Shown here piece after piece: positions 16,080 to 29,954 of a DNA stretch of 64,000 nt. This DNA is from Mycolicibacterium madagascariense (GTDB lineage: Bacteria > Actinomycetota > Actinomycetes > Mycobacteriales > Mycobacteriaceae), in NCBI RefSeq assembly GCF_010729665.1, contig NZ_AP022610.1:5394001-5458000 (forward strand), in the 5' to 3' direction. The notes beneath the pieces are model-generated. The model was not told the DNA's origin. It did not search any database and saw only the letters and a list, made by a program, of their open reading frames with translations. Position numbers and translations under genes: made by a program. Numbering within the stretch: the stretch's first letter is position 1; each line of letters begins with the position of its first letter.

Positions 16080-18107
16080 TCACGGTCCCGTCGCGGGCAT
16101 TCCGGTGTACGGCGGAGCCTTCGGCGGCGGCACCGGCAGGCCGCAACGGGCCAGCTCGTAGCGCGGCACGCGGTCGATCCGGTAGCTGGTGAAGTGCCAC
16201 GCGTTGAGCACGTTCGAGGCGAAGCGCCGCAGACCCAGCGGCCCCCGGATCGCGGTCAGCATCGCGTCGGTCTGCGGGCAGGTCAGCGCCACCTTCGCCT
16301 GCGCGACCCAGTCCTCGTCGAGGTACGGCGGAATGTAGGGATGCACCGTCAGGAACGGGCCCTCGGCGACCGCCCAGTCGGGGAAGAGGTTCTTGTCGTG
16401 GCCGATGCGGGCGTCGTCCAACCGGGCGGTGTGCGCGGCCAGCGGATTGGCCAGCCCGATCTGGTCGATGACCCGCACGTCGAGGCCCACGTTCATGCCG
16501 AGCATGCCGAGATTGGTGAAGAAGACGGTGTGGGGTCCGTGTCCGACGGACACGATGACGGGCGCCGACCCGGGCAGGGGTGGCGGCAGCGGCGGCGGCA
16601 TCGCGGGGACGACGTCCCACTGGTCGTAGTTGCCCGACGGCAGCAGCAACGCACCGTCGGGGGTGTTGTCGATCGCCGCGATGACGGCGCGCATCCGCGG
16701 ATAGTCGAGGTAGTCGGCGGCGGTCAGCGGATGCGCGTGCCCGGTCGCCTGCGAGTAGAACCGGCGCTCGTCGACGATGCCGGAGTACGTCACCCTGGTC
16801 GCGTCGTACCCCAGGCCCGGCGAATTCGCCGCCCACAGCGACCATCCCACGACCGCCAGCCAGAACACCGCCGTCGCCCCGGCCAGCAGAGCGCCGGGAC
16901 CCTTGACCGACCGCATGCCCGCGGGCAGCACGATGGCGATGACGGAGATCGGGGCGAGCACGCAGAACAGCGGCGCCAACAGCACGCGGCCGTGCATGAA
17001 GTCACCGCCCTGCCGAATCCAGTACAGCGCCTGCAGGACACCGCTGACGACCATGAAGACCACGACGGCGGTGGGGCTCTGGACCAATCCCGCCCATCGA
17101 CCCTGGGTGCGACCGGACGCAGTGCGCTTGCGCCACAGCAGACTTCGGACGCCCAGCAGCAGCAGGCCGAGTCCGGCGAGCAGGACCAGCGGCACCCACA
17201 GCAGATAGGGGTGGTTGAAGTTCGTCAGGTAGACGAAGCCCTGCGCCCACTTGGACCCCGACGCATCCTTGGCGATGGCGGTGCCCGGCACCAGCAGCCC
17301 GTAGTACCCCATCCGAAAGATCTGATACAGCACGGGAAGTAGGCCACCGGCGACCACGATGAGCAGCCTGCGCCGCCAGCCGTGCGCGGCGACGAGCATC
17401 ATCACCAGGGCCAGGCCGCCGATCAGGGCGAGCTCGGGACGCACCAGCACCGACAGCCCCGCGACGAACGCCAACGTTCCGTCGAAGACGCCACCGGTGG
17501 CATTCGGGGACGTCTCGGTCGAGTTGATCCGGGGCGCCTGCGACCAGCACACCATCATCCACCAGAGCAGGCCCAAATAGGCCATCACCAAACCGTTTTC
17601 GAGACCTGAGGTGGCGAAGTCGCGGGCCGGTGGCACGGCGATGTAGACCAGCGCACCCGCGGGCAGCAGCAGGGCCTGCCTGCCCCGCAAGCCCGGGGCG
17701 TAGAGCCGGCCCGTACCGAGCATCACGAACACCATCCCGGTGACGCTGAGCGTCAACGCCAGGGTGAGCGCGACGTATTCGAGCTGCACCGAGCCGCCGA
17801 CCCAGGCGCCCGCGGTGACGAGGTAGGTCCACACCGTCGAGGTGTTGGCCTCGACCCGCTCCCCGGCGTTGAAGACGGGGCCGTTGCCCGCCAACAGGTT
17901 TCGCACGGTGCGGAGCACGATGAGGCCGTCGTCGGCGATCCACCGGCGCTGCCACGCGCCCCAGCCGAACAGGACCGCGACCACCAGCACGCCCGACCAC
18001 AGGCTGATCCGCACGGTGGGGTGGAACCCGAAGGCGGGCCCGCGGGCGAGCCGGCGCACGAACGCCGAGGACGCATCCAGCCGGTCAGCTGAAGTAGGCC
18101 GCTGCAC
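16080..18107 (-). CDS. aftB: Arabinofuranosyltransferase AftB
   Basis: 675 residues. AftB adds the terminal beta(1-2)-linked arabinofuranose to arabinogalactan and lipoarabinomannan from decaprenyl-phosphoryl-arabinose. Roughly ten hydrophobic segments occupy the N-terminal two thirds, beginning with ISLWSGVLVVAVLFGWGAW; RWIADDGLIVLRTVRNLLAG next to the first helix carries the Asp pair usual for GT-C enzymes; a periplasmic C-terminal domain follows. The start is GTG at 18107 with GGAAG upstream and a ~23-base overlap with the end of ubiA, indicating coupled translation. It is the last gene of the glf-glfT2-PAP2-ubiA-aftB operon. Confidence 0.92.
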   Translation of the reverse strand: MQRPTSADRLDASSAFVRRLARGPAFGFHPTVRISLWSGVLVVAVLFGWGAWQRRWIADDGLIVLRTVRNLLAGNGPVFNAGERVEANTSTVWTYLVTAGAWVGGSVQLEYVALTLALTLSVTGMVFVMLGTGRLYAPGLRGRQALLLPAGALVYIAVPPARDFATSGLENGLVMAYLGLLWWMMVCWSQAPRINSTETSPNATGGVFDGTLAFVAGLSVLVRPELALIGGLALVMMLVAAHGWRRRLLIVVAGGLLPVLYQIFRMGYYGLLVPGTAIAKDASGSKWAQGFVYLTNFNHPYLLWVPLVLLAGLGLLLLGVRSLLWRKRTASGRTQGRWAGLVQSPTAVVVFMVVSGVLQALYWIRQGGDFMHGRVLLAPLFCVLAPISVIAIVLPAGMRSVKGPGALLAGATAVFWLAVVGWSLWAANSPGLGYDATRVTYSGIVDERRFYSQATGHAHPLTAADYLDYPRMRAVIAAIDNTPDGALLLPSGNYDQWDVVPAMPPPLPPPLPGSAPVIVSVGHGPHTVFFTNLGMLGMNVGLDVRVIDQIGLANPLAAHTARLDDARIGHDKNLFPDWAVAEGPFLTVHPYIPPYLDEDWVAQAKVALTCPQTDAMLTAIRGPLGLRRFASNVLNAWHFTSYRIDRVPRYELARCGLPVPPPKAPPYTGMPATGP

Positions 18108-18999
18108 AGACGCTTCCGATCCACGCCACGGCGAGCAACTGCAGCACCCGGTCCCGCAGCGCGATGTCCTCCGGCTCGCCGGCGAGGCCGCCGTCGACGT
18201 CGACGGCGTAGCGCAGGATGGCGATCGTGAACGGCACCATGGTGACGGCGTACAGCGACCCGCCGCCGGTGCGGTCCCGCTCGAACGCCCACAGTCCGTA
18301 ACACAGCACGACGGCGGTCGCCGACATCGTCCACACGAAGCGCAGATAGGTGCTGGTGTAGCTCTCCAGGGCCTTGCGGATCTTGGCGCCCGTGCGTTCG
18401 GCGAGCTGCAGTTCGGCGTAGCGCTTGCCCGCACTCATGAACAGCGAGCCGAACGCCATGACGAGCAGGAACCACTGCGACAGCGGGATGTTGGCGGCCA
18501 CGCCACCCGCGATGGCGCGGATCAGGAATCCGGAGGACACGATGCAAATGTCGAGCACCGCTTGATGTTTCAGCCCGAAGCAGTACGCGAGCTGCACCGC
18601 GAGATAGATGGCCATCACCAGCGCGAGATTCGGCGAGACGGACCACGCGAGGCCGAGCGACGCGGCCCCCAGCACCACCGCCAGACCGTAGGCAAGGGTG
18701 ACGGGGACGACCCCCGCGGCGATCGGGCGGTTGCGCTTGGTGGGGTGGGCGCGGTCGGCCTCGACGTCGCGCGCGTCGTTCACCAGGTAGATGCACGATG
18801 CGGCGAAGCTGAACGTGACGAACGCGATCAGGACGTCGACGATGGCGTGGGTGTCGAAGCGGACGTCGCGGCCCAGCGCCGCGACCGGGGCCGCGAGGAC
18901 GAGCAGGTTCTTCACCCACTGCCGCGGTCGAATGGCCTTGACGACGCCGCTGACCAGGTTGCTCGGGGGGCCCGCCACGGGGGGAGCTTCCTCACTCAT
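18085..18999 (-). CDS. ubiA: Decaprenyl-phosphate phosphoribosyltransferase (DPPR synthase) UbiA
   Basis: 304 residues, a UbiA-superfamily prenyltransferase with about nine membrane helices. It joins phosphoribose from PRPP to decaprenyl phosphate, the first committed step toward decaprenyl-phosphoryl-arabinose. Aspartate-rich motifs are visible as NDARDVEADRAHPTKRNRP and YAVDVDGGLAGEPED. The ATG start MSEEAPP matches the family N terminus; a GTG nine bases upstream (19008) overlaps the PAP2 stop as GTGA and has AGGAG in front, so the true start may be VSRMSEE. It sits between the PAP2 phosphatase and aftB, both acting on the same lipid-linked pathway. Confidence 0.94.
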   Translation of the reverse strand: MSEEAPPVAGPPSNLVSGVVKAIRPRQWVKNLLVLAAPVAALGRDVRFDTHAIVDVLIAFVTFSFAASCIYLVNDARDVEADRAHPTKRNRPIAAGVVPVTLAYGLAVVLGAASLGLAWSVSPNLALVMAIYLAVQLAYCFGLKHQAVLDICIVSSGFLIRAIAGGVAANIPLSQWFLLVMAFGSLFMSAGKRYAELQLAERTGAKIRKALESYTSTYLRFVWTMSATAVVLCYGLWAFERDRTGGGSLYAVTMVPFTIAILRYAVDVDGGLAGEPEDIALRDRVLQLLAVAWIGSVCAAAYFS

Positions 19000-19004
19000 T
19001 CTGC

Positions 19005-19522
19005 TCACCTGTCTCCTTCTGGTCCGACGGCGGCTCCGACCGTCCTGGCGACGACTGCTCCCACGGCCACACCCGTCAACACGTCGGACGGGTAGTGCAC
19101 GCCAAGGACCAGGCGCGACAGCGCCATGGGGGGCACCAGCAACCAGGGCAGGGGAAGTCCGGTGGCGCGGCCGAGCAGGATCGCGGCCGCCGTGGTCGAC
19201 GTGGCGTGCGCCGAGGGGAAGCTCAACCGGCTCGGCGTCGCGACGTTCACCGCGATCGACGGGTGGTGGGGCCGCTCCCGCTTCGCGATGCGCTTGATGA
19301 CGACGGCGGCTCCGTGCGCGACGAACGCGCCCCACCCCGCGGCCAGCCACACCCGGCGTCGCCGCGGCTGCACGAGCGCACCCAGCAGCGACACGGCCAC
19401 CCAGCCCGCACTGTGCTCGCCGAAGTGCGACAGCGCCCGTGCGCCGGGCAGCACTCCGGGGCGCCCGGCGAGGGTCGACTGCACGGCGACGAGCGCCGCG
19501 TCCTCGCCTCGCAGGGTGTCCG

Positions 19523-19526
<4 letters not shown>
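19005..19526 (-). CDS. PAP2-family phosphatase (Rv3807c type)
   Basis: 173 residues. The three PAP2 phosphatase motifs are present: KRIAKRERP (KX6RP), the central SFPSAHATST (PSGH-like) and SRLVLGVHYPSDVL (SRX5HX3D). Hydrophobic stretches around these motifs imply an integral membrane protein. Its position between glfT2 and ubiA makes it the likely phosphatase that converts decaprenyl-phosphoryl-5-phosphoribose to decaprenyl-phosphoryl-ribose; this role for Rv3807c-type proteins is from family knowledge and context. The GTG start overlaps the glfT2 stop (GTGA), which settles the start and indicates translational coupling. Confidence 0.88.
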
Positions 19527-23871
<4,345 letters not shown>

Positions 23872-23890
23872 TCACCCCGATCGACCGGGG

Positions 23891-24703
23891 CTAGAGCCAC
23901 CAGCGTTCCAGGACGCGCGCCAGCCCGTCGTCGGTGTTGGGCGTGGTGACCTCGTCGGCCGCCGCCTTCGCGTCGGGGTGCGCGTTGCCCATCGCGACGC
24001 CGAGCCCCGCCCACAGCAGCATCGGCACGTCGTTGGGCATGTCGCCGAACGCGACGACGTCCCCCGCGGCGATGCCGAGCGGCCTGGCCACCTCGTCGAC
24101 CCCGGAGGCCTTGGTCACCCCCAGCGGCACCACCTCGACGAGCCCGTTGTTGGTCGAGTAGGTCAGGTCGCCCTCCAGCCCGATGTGCGGCGCCAGGGCG
24201 GCCGCCATGTCCGCGCTGCTGGCGCCGGACTTGCGGATCAGCAGCTTGACCGCGGGCGCGTTCAGCACGTCCTCGAGCGAGACCACCGTGTTGTCGGGGT
24301 TGAGCCAGGCGTGCTCGTAGTCCGGTGAGCTGAGGAACTGCGGCGTCGCGGCGTCGTGCGCGCTGCGGCCGACGCGCTCCACGGCGAGCCCGGCCCCCGG
24401 GATGACGCGGGTCGCGACCTCGGCCAACTCGGCGAGCAGGTCGACCGACAGCGTCTTGGCCGAGAGGATCCGGTCGGTCGCCGAGTCGTAGAGCACGGCG
24501 CCGTTCGCGCACACCGCCATCGGCGCGAAGCCGAGGGCGTCGACCACCGGCGGGATCCAGCGCGGTGGACGGCCCGTGGCGAGCACGAACGTGGTGCCCG
24601 CGTCGACGGCGGCGCGCACGGCGGCCTTGGTGCGGGGGGTGACGAGTTCGTCAGCGTCGAGCAGGGTGCCGTCGACGTCGGTCGCGATCAGAGCGGGTAG
24701 CAC
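23891..24703 (-). CDS. HAD-superfamily Cof-type hydrolase (Rv3813c type)
   Basis: 270 residues. The catalytic DxD is in ATDVDGTLLDADE at residues 8-20, motif II Thr/Ser in LATGRPPRW, the Lys in GVTKASGVDEVA and motif IV in FGDMPNDVPML. The Cof-type C2 cap lies between. Members dephosphorylate small phosphorylated metabolites; the substrate is unknown here. GTG start with AAGGAG eight bases upstream; it overlaps the stop of the upstream acyltransferase by one base (TAGTG), so the two are cotranscribed. Confidence 0.87.
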   Translation of the reverse strand: MLPALIATDVDGTLLDADELVTPRTKAAVRAAVDAGTTFVLATGRPPRWIPPVVDALGFAPMAVCANGAVLYDSATDRILSAKTLSVDLLAELAEVATRVIPGAGLAVERVGRSAHDAATPQFLSSPDYEHAWLNPDNTVVSLEDVLNAPAVKLLIRKSGASSADMAAALAPHIGLEGDLTYSTNNGLVEVVPLGVTKASGVDEVARPLGIAAGDVVAFGDMPNDVPMLLWAGLGVAMGNAHPDAKAAADEVTTPNTDDGLARVLERWWL

Positions 24704-25443
24704 TAGTGATTCTCCTTGCGGGCGCGATCAGCGAGCTCGTCCGCCTCGCGCTTGCGCGCCTCTGCCATGGTCGGGGCGCTCCCGCCAAGCCTGTAAGGCA
24801 CCCAGTGGGCGCCCCGTGGATGATCGTAGGACTGCTGCACTCCGTGCAACAGCGCGGTCATCCGCGCCCGCAGCCCGTCCATCAGCTCCTCGGCCGTGCC
24901 GACCGGCGGCAACCCCTCGCCGACGGCGACGGTGATCGGAATTCGGTTGTGGCCCAATTGCTTCGGATGGTCCTTGGTCCAGATGCGATGGGCGCCCCAT
25001 ACGACGAGGGGAATGATCGGCACCTGCGCCTCCAGCGCCATCCGCGCGGCGCCGGACTTGAATTCCTTCAACTCGAAGCTGCGGCTGATGGTCGCCTCCG
25101 GGTAGACCCCCACGATCTCCCCCTCCCGCAGCCGCGCGACCGCCGCCGCGTAGGCGTCGGCCCCGGCCCTGCGGTCCACCGGAATGGTCTTGGTGTGCCT
25201 GATCAGGAAGTCGACGATGCGCACCCGCTGCATCTCCGCCTTGATCATGAAGCGCAGACGCCGGCCCCGGCGCTTCGCCGCCAGCGCCGCGGGCAGGAAG
25301 TCGACGTAGCTGGTGTGATTGATCGCCAGCACCGCGCCGCCCGTCGTCGGGATGTGCTCCAGGCCCTCGTAGTCGATCCGCGCGCCGGTGACCCGCACCG
25401 CGGTCGTGCCCGCGATCTCCAGCGCTCGGAAGACCGGTTCCAT
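24703..25443 (-). CDS. 1-acyl-glycerol-3-phosphate acyltransferase family protein
   Basis: 246 residues of the PlsC/LPLAT family. The HX4D catalytic motif is INHTSYVDF, the acceptor-binding motif is VGVYPEATISRSFELKEFKSG, and PIIPLVVWGAHRIW follows. Such enzymes acylate lysophosphatidate or related glycerolipids at the inner membrane. Start ATG at 25443 lies six bases after the stop of a second, closely related acyltransferase, so the pair arose by tandem duplication and is cotranscribed with the HAD gene. Which acyl step each performs is not visible. M. tuberculosis has acyltransferase genes at the same place (Rv3814c-Rv3816c). Confidence 0.87.
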   Translation of the reverse strand: MEPVFRALEIAGTTAVRVTGARIDYEGLEHIPTTGGAVLAINHTSYVDFLPAALAAKRRGRRLRFMIKAEMQRVRIVDFLIRHTKTIPVDRRAGADAYAAAVARLREGEIVGVYPEATISRSFELKEFKSGAARMALEAQVPIIPLVVWGAHRIWTKDHPKQLGHNRIPITVAVGEGLPPVGTAEELMDGLRARMTALLHGVQQSYDHPRGAHWVPYRLGGSAPTMAEARKREADELADRARKENH

Positions 25444-25448
25444 GCCAC

Positions 25449-26216
25449 TTACCCCGAGGACTCGCCCTGCCGGGCACGCCGCGCCGCCTTCTCGGCCGCC
25501 TCGTCGGCGTCCATGCGGTTGGCCTCGGCGAGGGTCGGCGCGCCGCCACCCATGCGGTGGGGCACCCAGTACTCCCCGGCGGGGTGCTCGCCGTAGGCCG
25601 TCTGCACCTGCTCGAGCAGGTGCTGCATCCGCGAGTGCAGCAGCGCCGTCAGCTCGGCCGCGGGCAGCGTCGGCGCGATGGGCTCGCCCACCGCCACGGA
25701 GATGGGCACCTTGGGCCGCCACATGTTCTTCGGGTGCCCCTTGGTCCAGATGCGCTGGGCGCCCCAGACGATGTGCGGAACGATCGGCACGTTGGCTTTG
25801 ATCGCCATCCGCGCGGCGCCCGACTTGAACTCCTTGATCTCGAAGCTGCGGCTGATCGTCGCCTCGGGGTACACCCCGACCAGTTCGCCGTCGGCCAGCC
25901 GCTGGCAGGCCTCGGCGAACGACGCCGCACCGCTGTCGCGGTCCACGGGGATGTGCCGCAGGCTGCGCATGATCGGCCCGCTGACCTTCGAGTCGAAGAC
26001 CTCTCGCTTGGCCATGAACCGCACCTTGCGACCGCGCCCCTGCCGGAAGGCGGGCAACCCCGCGAAGGTGAAGTCGAAGTAGCTGGTGTGGTTGATCGCC
26101 ACGACCGCGCCGCCCGTGGCCGGCAGATTCTCCACGCCGGTCACGGTGAACGTCAGCCCCTGCAGCCGCCAGACGCAGCGAGCGAGGGTGATGACAGTCC
26201 CGTATACCGGCTCCAC
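25449..26216 (-). CDS. Second 1-acyl-glycerol-3-phosphate acyltransferase family protein
   Basis: 255 residues, paralogous to the gene immediately downstream: INHTSYFDFTFAGLPAF carries HX4D, LVGVYPEATISRSFEIKEF the acceptor motif, and VWGAQRIWTKGHPKN the C-terminal part. Both end with a similar tail containing YWVPHRMGG and APTLAEANR versus HWVPYRLGG and APTMAEARK. The GTG start (VEPVYGTVIT) has TAGGCT seven bases upstream, suggesting a leaderless transcript that starts the acyltransferase-acyltransferase-HAD operon. It is divergent from the Rieske gene. Confidence 0.87.
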   Translation of the reverse strand: MEPVYGTVITLARCVWRLQGLTFTVTGVENLPATGGAVVAINHTSYFDFTFAGLPAFRQGRGRKVRFMAKREVFDSKVSGPIMRSLRHIPVDRDSGAASFAEACQRLADGELVGVYPEATISRSFEIKEFKSGAARMAIKANVPIVPHIVWGAQRIWTKGHPKNMWRPKVPISVAVGEPIAPTLPAAELTALLHSRMQHLLEQVQTAYGEHPAGEYWVPHRMGGGAPTLAEANRMDADEAAEKAARRARQGESSG

Positions 26217-26288
26217 GACGGTCAGCCTAGTGCTGCCGCTGGAACGGTTAGGATCGGAATGGCGCATACTCCCCAGGGAAGGCGATGA

Positions 26289-27833
26289 GTGCAGGTCACG
26301 AGTGTCGGACACGCAGGCTTCCGGATCGACTCCTCCGCTGGGAGCATCCTCTGTGACCCGTGGGTGAACCCCGCGTACTTCGCCTCGTGGTTCCCGTTCC
26401 CCGACAACAGTCAGCTCGACTGGGACGCCCTCGGCGACTGTGAGTACCTGTACGTCAGCCACCTGCACGCCGACCACTTCGACCCGCGGCACCTGGCCGC
26501 CTACGTCAACAAGGACGCCGTCGTCCTGCTGCCCGACTTCCCGGTGCCCGATCTGCGCCGGGCCCTCGAAGCGCTCGGCTTCCACCGCTTCTTCGAGACC
26601 ACCGACTCGGTCAAGCACCGCGTCAGCGGGCCCAAGGGCGACCTCGACGTGATGATCATCGCGCTGCGCGCCCCCGCCGACGGTCCCATTGGCGACTCGG
26701 GCCTGATCGTCTCGGACGGCGAGACCGTCGCGTTCGACATGAACGACGCGCGGCCCATCGACCTCGACGTCATCGACGCCAACTTCGGGCACGTCGACGT
26801 GCACATGCTGCAGTACTCGGGGGCCATCTGGTACCCGATGGTCTACGACATGCCCGACCGCGCCAAGGAGGCGTTCGGCGTGCAGAAGCGCCAGCGCCAG
26901 ATGGACCGCTGCCGCCAGTACGTCGCCGCGGTCGGCGCCACGTGGGTGGTGCCGTCGGCCGGTCCGCCGTGCTTCCTGGACGACGCCCTGCGCCAGCTCA
27001 ACGACGATCACGGCGACCCGGCCAACATCTTCCCCGACCAGGTGGTGTTCCTCGACCAGCTGCGCCGCAACGGGCACGACCGCGGGCTGCTGATGATCCC
27101 CGGCTCCGTCGCCGAATTCACGGGCAGCCAACTGGATTCGCTGACCCATCCCGTGCCCGACCCCGAGTCGATCTTCACGACCGGCAAGGCCGACTACATC
27201 GCGGACTACGCGCGGCGGATGGCGCCGGTGCTGGCCGCGGAGAAGGCCCGCTGGGCCCCCGCCGCCGGCGAGCCGCTACTGGAACCGCTGCGGGCCCGGC
27301 TCGAACCGATCATGCTGCAGAGCGACCAGATCTGCGACGGCATCGGCTATCCCGTCGAACTGCGTCTCGGCCAGGAGTCCGTCGTGCTGGACTTCCCGAA
27401 ACGCACCGTGCGCGAAGCGATTCCCGACGAGAAGTTCCGCTACGGCTTCGAGATCGCACCGGAACTGGTCCGTACCGTCCTGCGCGACGACGAGCCGGAC
27501 TGGGTCAACACCATCTTCCTGTCGACCCGCTTCAGGGCGTGGCGCGTCGGTGGCTACAACGAATACCTGTACACGTTCTTCAAGTGCCTGACCGACGAGC
27601 GCATCGCCTACGCCGACGGCTGGTTCGCCGAGGCGCACGACGACTCCGCGTCGATCACGTTGGACGGCTGGGAGATTCAGCGTCGCTGCCCGCACCTGAA
27701 GGCCGACCTGTCCAAGTTCGGCGTCGTCGACGGCACGACGCTGACCTGCAACCTGCACGGCTGGTCGTGGAACCTGACCAACGGCCGCTGCCTGACGTCC
27801 AAGGGCCACGAGCTCAGGAGCGCCAAGGCGTGA
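26289..27833 (+). CDS. MBL-fold protein with C-terminal Rieske domain (Rv3818 type)
   Basis: 514 residues, almost identical in layout to M. tuberculosis Rv3818. The N-terminal metallo-beta-lactamase-like domain has VSHLHADHFDPRHL (HxHxDH) near residue 57 and VWPDF-like blocks; the C-terminal ~60 residues carry a Rieske [2Fe-2S] motif, RRCPHLKADL and TCNLHGWSW (CxH...CxxH). UlaG/CMP-Neu5Ac hydroxylase-like proteins share this two-part design. Function is unknown; an oxidoreductase or hydroxylase is possible. GTG start with GGAAGG about six bases upstream. The next gene overlaps the stop by GTGA. Confidence 0.85.
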   Translation: MQVTSVGHAGFRIDSSAGSILCDPWVNPAYFASWFPFPDNSQLDWDALGDCEYLYVSHLHADHFDPRHLAAYVNKDAVVLLPDFPVPDLRRALEALGFHRFFETTDSVKHRVSGPKGDLDVMIIALRAPADGPIGDSGLIVSDGETVAFDMNDARPIDLDVIDANFGHVDVHMLQYSGAIWYPMVYDMPDRAKEAFGVQKRQRQMDRCRQYVAAVGATWVVPSAGPPCFLDDALRQLNDDHGDPANIFPDQVVFLDQLRRNGHDRGLLMIPGSVAEFTGSQLDSLTHPVPDPESIFTTGKADYIADYARRMAPVLAAEKARWAPAAGEPLLEPLRARLEPIMLQSDQICDGIGYPVELRLGQESVVLDFPKRTVREAIPDEKFRYGFEIAPELVRTVLRDDEPDWVNTIFLSTRFRAWRVGGYNEYLYTFFKCLTDERIAYADGWFAEAHDDSASITLDGWEIQRRCPHLKADLSKFGVVDGTTLTCNLHGWSWNLTNGRCLTSKGHELRSAKA

Positions 27834-28156
27834 CGGCCGCGACGTATGACGACGGGCTGGTCCTGCTGGACCGCCACGCGATCACGTTGCGCCGCTACCA
27901 CTTTCCGTCGGGCACCTCGAAGGTGATCCCGCTGCGCTCGGTCCGCGGCTACCAGACCGAGTCACTGGGCCTGCTGGTCAACCGGTTTCAACTGTGGGGC
28001 AGTTCCGACCCGCGCCGCTGGCTCCCCCTCGACATCCGGCGCCCGATCAAGTCGACGCTGGTGACGCTGGACGTCGCGGGCGCCCGGCCGCGGCCCGCCT
28101 GCACCCCGGTGCGACCCGGCGAGTTCCTGGCCCTGCTCGACGAGCTGTTGGGCTAG
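27830..28156 (+). CDS. Conserved hypothetical protein downstream of the Rieske gene
   Basis: 108 residues, begins with GTG overlapping the stop of the Rieske gene (GTGA), so translation is coupled. The sequence is soluble, with IPLRSVRGYQTESLGLLVNR and a Pro/Arg-rich middle; it resembles a small PH-like beta domain but no named family is recognised. Its stop shares a CTAG with the stop of the convergent MOSC gene. Confidence 0.7.
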   Translation: MTAATYDDGLVLLDRHAITLRRYHFPSGTSKVIPLRSVRGYQTESLGLLVNRFQLWGSSDPRRWLPLDIRRPIKSTLVTLDVAGARPRPACTPVRPGEFLALLDELLG

Positions 28157-29139
28157 TCCCTCTCCCGCAGGATCGTCGCCTCCAGCAGTCGCTGCACACC
28201 CTTGGTCGCCGACCTGCCCGCCGCGGACACCGCGCGTTCGAGTAGCCCCGGCGGAGTCGAAAACCGAACGTGCACGTCGTCGTCGACGCTCACGACCCCC
28301 GGCGTGCCGACGTCGGCATAGACGCCGAGGAAGCGGTTGGTCCGTTCGAGCAGCTGCCGCGTGATGCCACGGTCGAGGTCGACGCCGGGCTGCGGACGGG
28401 TGGGGACGACGCACCGAATGGTGGGCATCGCCACGTCCAGCACGGTCGTTCCGATGCGCACCTGGCCGCCCACCCACGCCGCCTCGGGGAAGTCGACGTC
28501 GGGATCGGTGCCGTCGACCAGCACGTTGGGCCGGAACCTGCGGACGTCGTACGGCGTGCCGTCGGACGACAGCGCGCGCAGGCTGGCGGTGCTCAGCAGA
28601 TGCACCGGGCTGAGGTCGACGAACGTGCCCGGCGGCGTCGAGTACCGGGCGAGCGTGACGATGTCGCGGGGCGAGAACACCGAGGTGTCCGGGAGCGCCT
28701 CGGCGTCGTCGAGCCCGAAGTCCTTGCGTACCTGGGACGCCGAGAAGTTCGCGAGGGAATCCCGCGTCGTCATCCGGTGCTGGCTCTTGTCGTGGGCGGG
28801 CGGCAACGCGGTCAGTCGCACCTCGCGCCCGACGAGCTCGGACAGCGCGACGTGCACGGCGGCGTCGTCGTGGGTCAGCTCGCGCCCGTCCGGCAGCGTG
28901 ATCACCACGCCCGGCGCATTGCCGGGCCCGGCGTCGTCACCGGGCTCGGTCAGATAGCGCGCCGAGCAGCCGAGCAGGGCGGGCAGCCTGCGGGCCGACG
29001 CGGTGATGCCCTTCTCGACGTCGCGCACCGCCCAGAGCCGGTCGGCGTGCACGCCGCGCCGGTCGATGCGCAGGCGGTCGACCCGGCCGCCGCCCATCGA
29101 CTTCACGGGGAAGCGCCACAGCTGCGCGACGGTGCTCAC
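28153..29139 (-). CDS. MOSC-domain protein
   Basis: 328 residues. The N-terminal beta-barrel begins LWRFPVKSMGGGRVDRLRID, characteristic of MOSC_N, and the MOSC domain has FVDLSPVHLLSTASLRAL, RRFRPNVLVDG and CVVPTRPQPGVDLDRGI. A conserved Cys (RCVVPT) is in the position used by MOSC sulfur carriers and mitochondrial amidoxime reducing component-like proteins. Family members handle the molybdenum cofactor sulfur or reduce N-hydroxylated compounds. GTG start two bases after the stop of the preceding gene. Confidence 0.85.
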   Translation of the reverse strand: MSTVAQLWRFPVKSMGGGRVDRLRIDRRGVHADRLWAVRDVEKGITASARRLPALLGCSARYLTEPGDDAGPGNAPGVVITLPDGRELTHDDAAVHVALSELVGREVRLTALPPAHDKSQHRMTTRDSLANFSASQVRKDFGLDDAEALPDTSVFSPRDIVTLARYSTPPGTFVDLSPVHLLSTASLRALSSDGTPYDVRRFRPNVLVDGTDPDVDFPEAAWVGGQVRIGTTVLDVAMPTIRCVVPTRPQPGVDLDRGITRQLLERTNRFLGVYADVGTPGVVSVDDDVHVRFSTPPGLLERAVSAAGRSATKGVQRLLEATILRERD

Positions 29140-29141
29140 CG

Positions 29142-29954
29142 CTAGGCCCGCGAAACTACTTGTCGCAGTTCGGAATTGGCGTCGGACTCGGTGTCGTAGA
29201 CCCGCACGATCGCCTCGTCGCCCGGCTGCAGGAAGGTCGACTCACCCAGTTCGGTGTAGCGCGTTGCGCCGATGCCGATCAGCACCCGGGACGGATGGCC
29301 CGCAGCGACCATCAGCGCCCCGACGTCCTCGAGTGGGGTGTCGGGCGAGCCCTTCTGGTGGGCCAACCGCTCGGTGATCCAGTCCAGCAGCACCTCGCCG
29401 TAGTACGAATAGCCCAGCAGCGGACTGTCCACGCCGTAGGCGTGTTCCGCGCCGTCGGCCGTCCTGAGGTGACAGACCAGGCGCAGCGTCGACGTCGGTC
29501 CGTCGGGGGTCAGGTCGCCGATGTCGAAGAACCGCGCCGCCACGCCCTTGGACGCCGGACCCCAGTTCTTCTTGTGGCTGATCTTCGCCGCGTTGGGGCG
29601 CCGGATCGAACAGTCGTTGAACGCGCCCAGCGCGAACGGCTGCAGCGACACCACGGTGTCGCCCTGCCACGTCACCTCGCAGGCCAGCCCCACCTCGGGC
29701 TCGATCTGAAGGTTGAGCGGAATGTCGCTCTGCGGCAACAGGATCGCGTCGTGGGACAGCGGGAACTCGCCGAGGAGGCCCCCGGCACCCGGGGCGTACC
29801 ACGGGAAGATGCCCTTGGGCGCGGCCCCCTCGCTCGCGACGTTGACGAAGTCGGCGGCCTCCCCGGCCTGCTCCAGATGGCCGGCGAAGTTGCCTGCCAC
29901 GCCGAAGCCGAACCACGACTTCAGCTCGTCGAAGTCCAGCTCGCTCGTGTTCAT
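29142..29954 (-). CDS. DUF5718-like protein, possibly fumarylacetoacetase-fold
   Basis: 270 residues. Start ATG overlaps the serS stop (ATGA). Blocks such as [23 protein letters not shown] [33 protein letters not shown] and [20 protein letters not shown] are strongly conserved-looking, and the EPEVGL segment resembles the metal-binding Glu region of fumarylacetoacetate hydrolase folds. The family name is from memory and not checked. No catalytic role can be stated. Context (serS, MOSC) does not point to a pathway. Confidence 0.6.
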   Translation of the reverse strand: MNTSELDFDELKSWFGFGVAGNFAGHLEQAGEAADFVNVASEGAAPKGIFPWYAPGAGGLLGEFPLSHDAILLPQSDIPLNLQIEPEVGLACEVTWQGDTVVSLQPFALGAFNDCSIRRPNAAKISHKKNWGPASKGVAARFFDIGDLTPDGPTSTLRLVCHLRTADGAEHAYGVDSPLLGYSYYGEVLLDWITERLAHQKGSPDTPLEDVGALMVAAGHPSRVLIGIGATRYTELGESTFLQPGDEAIVRVYDTESDANSELRQVVSRA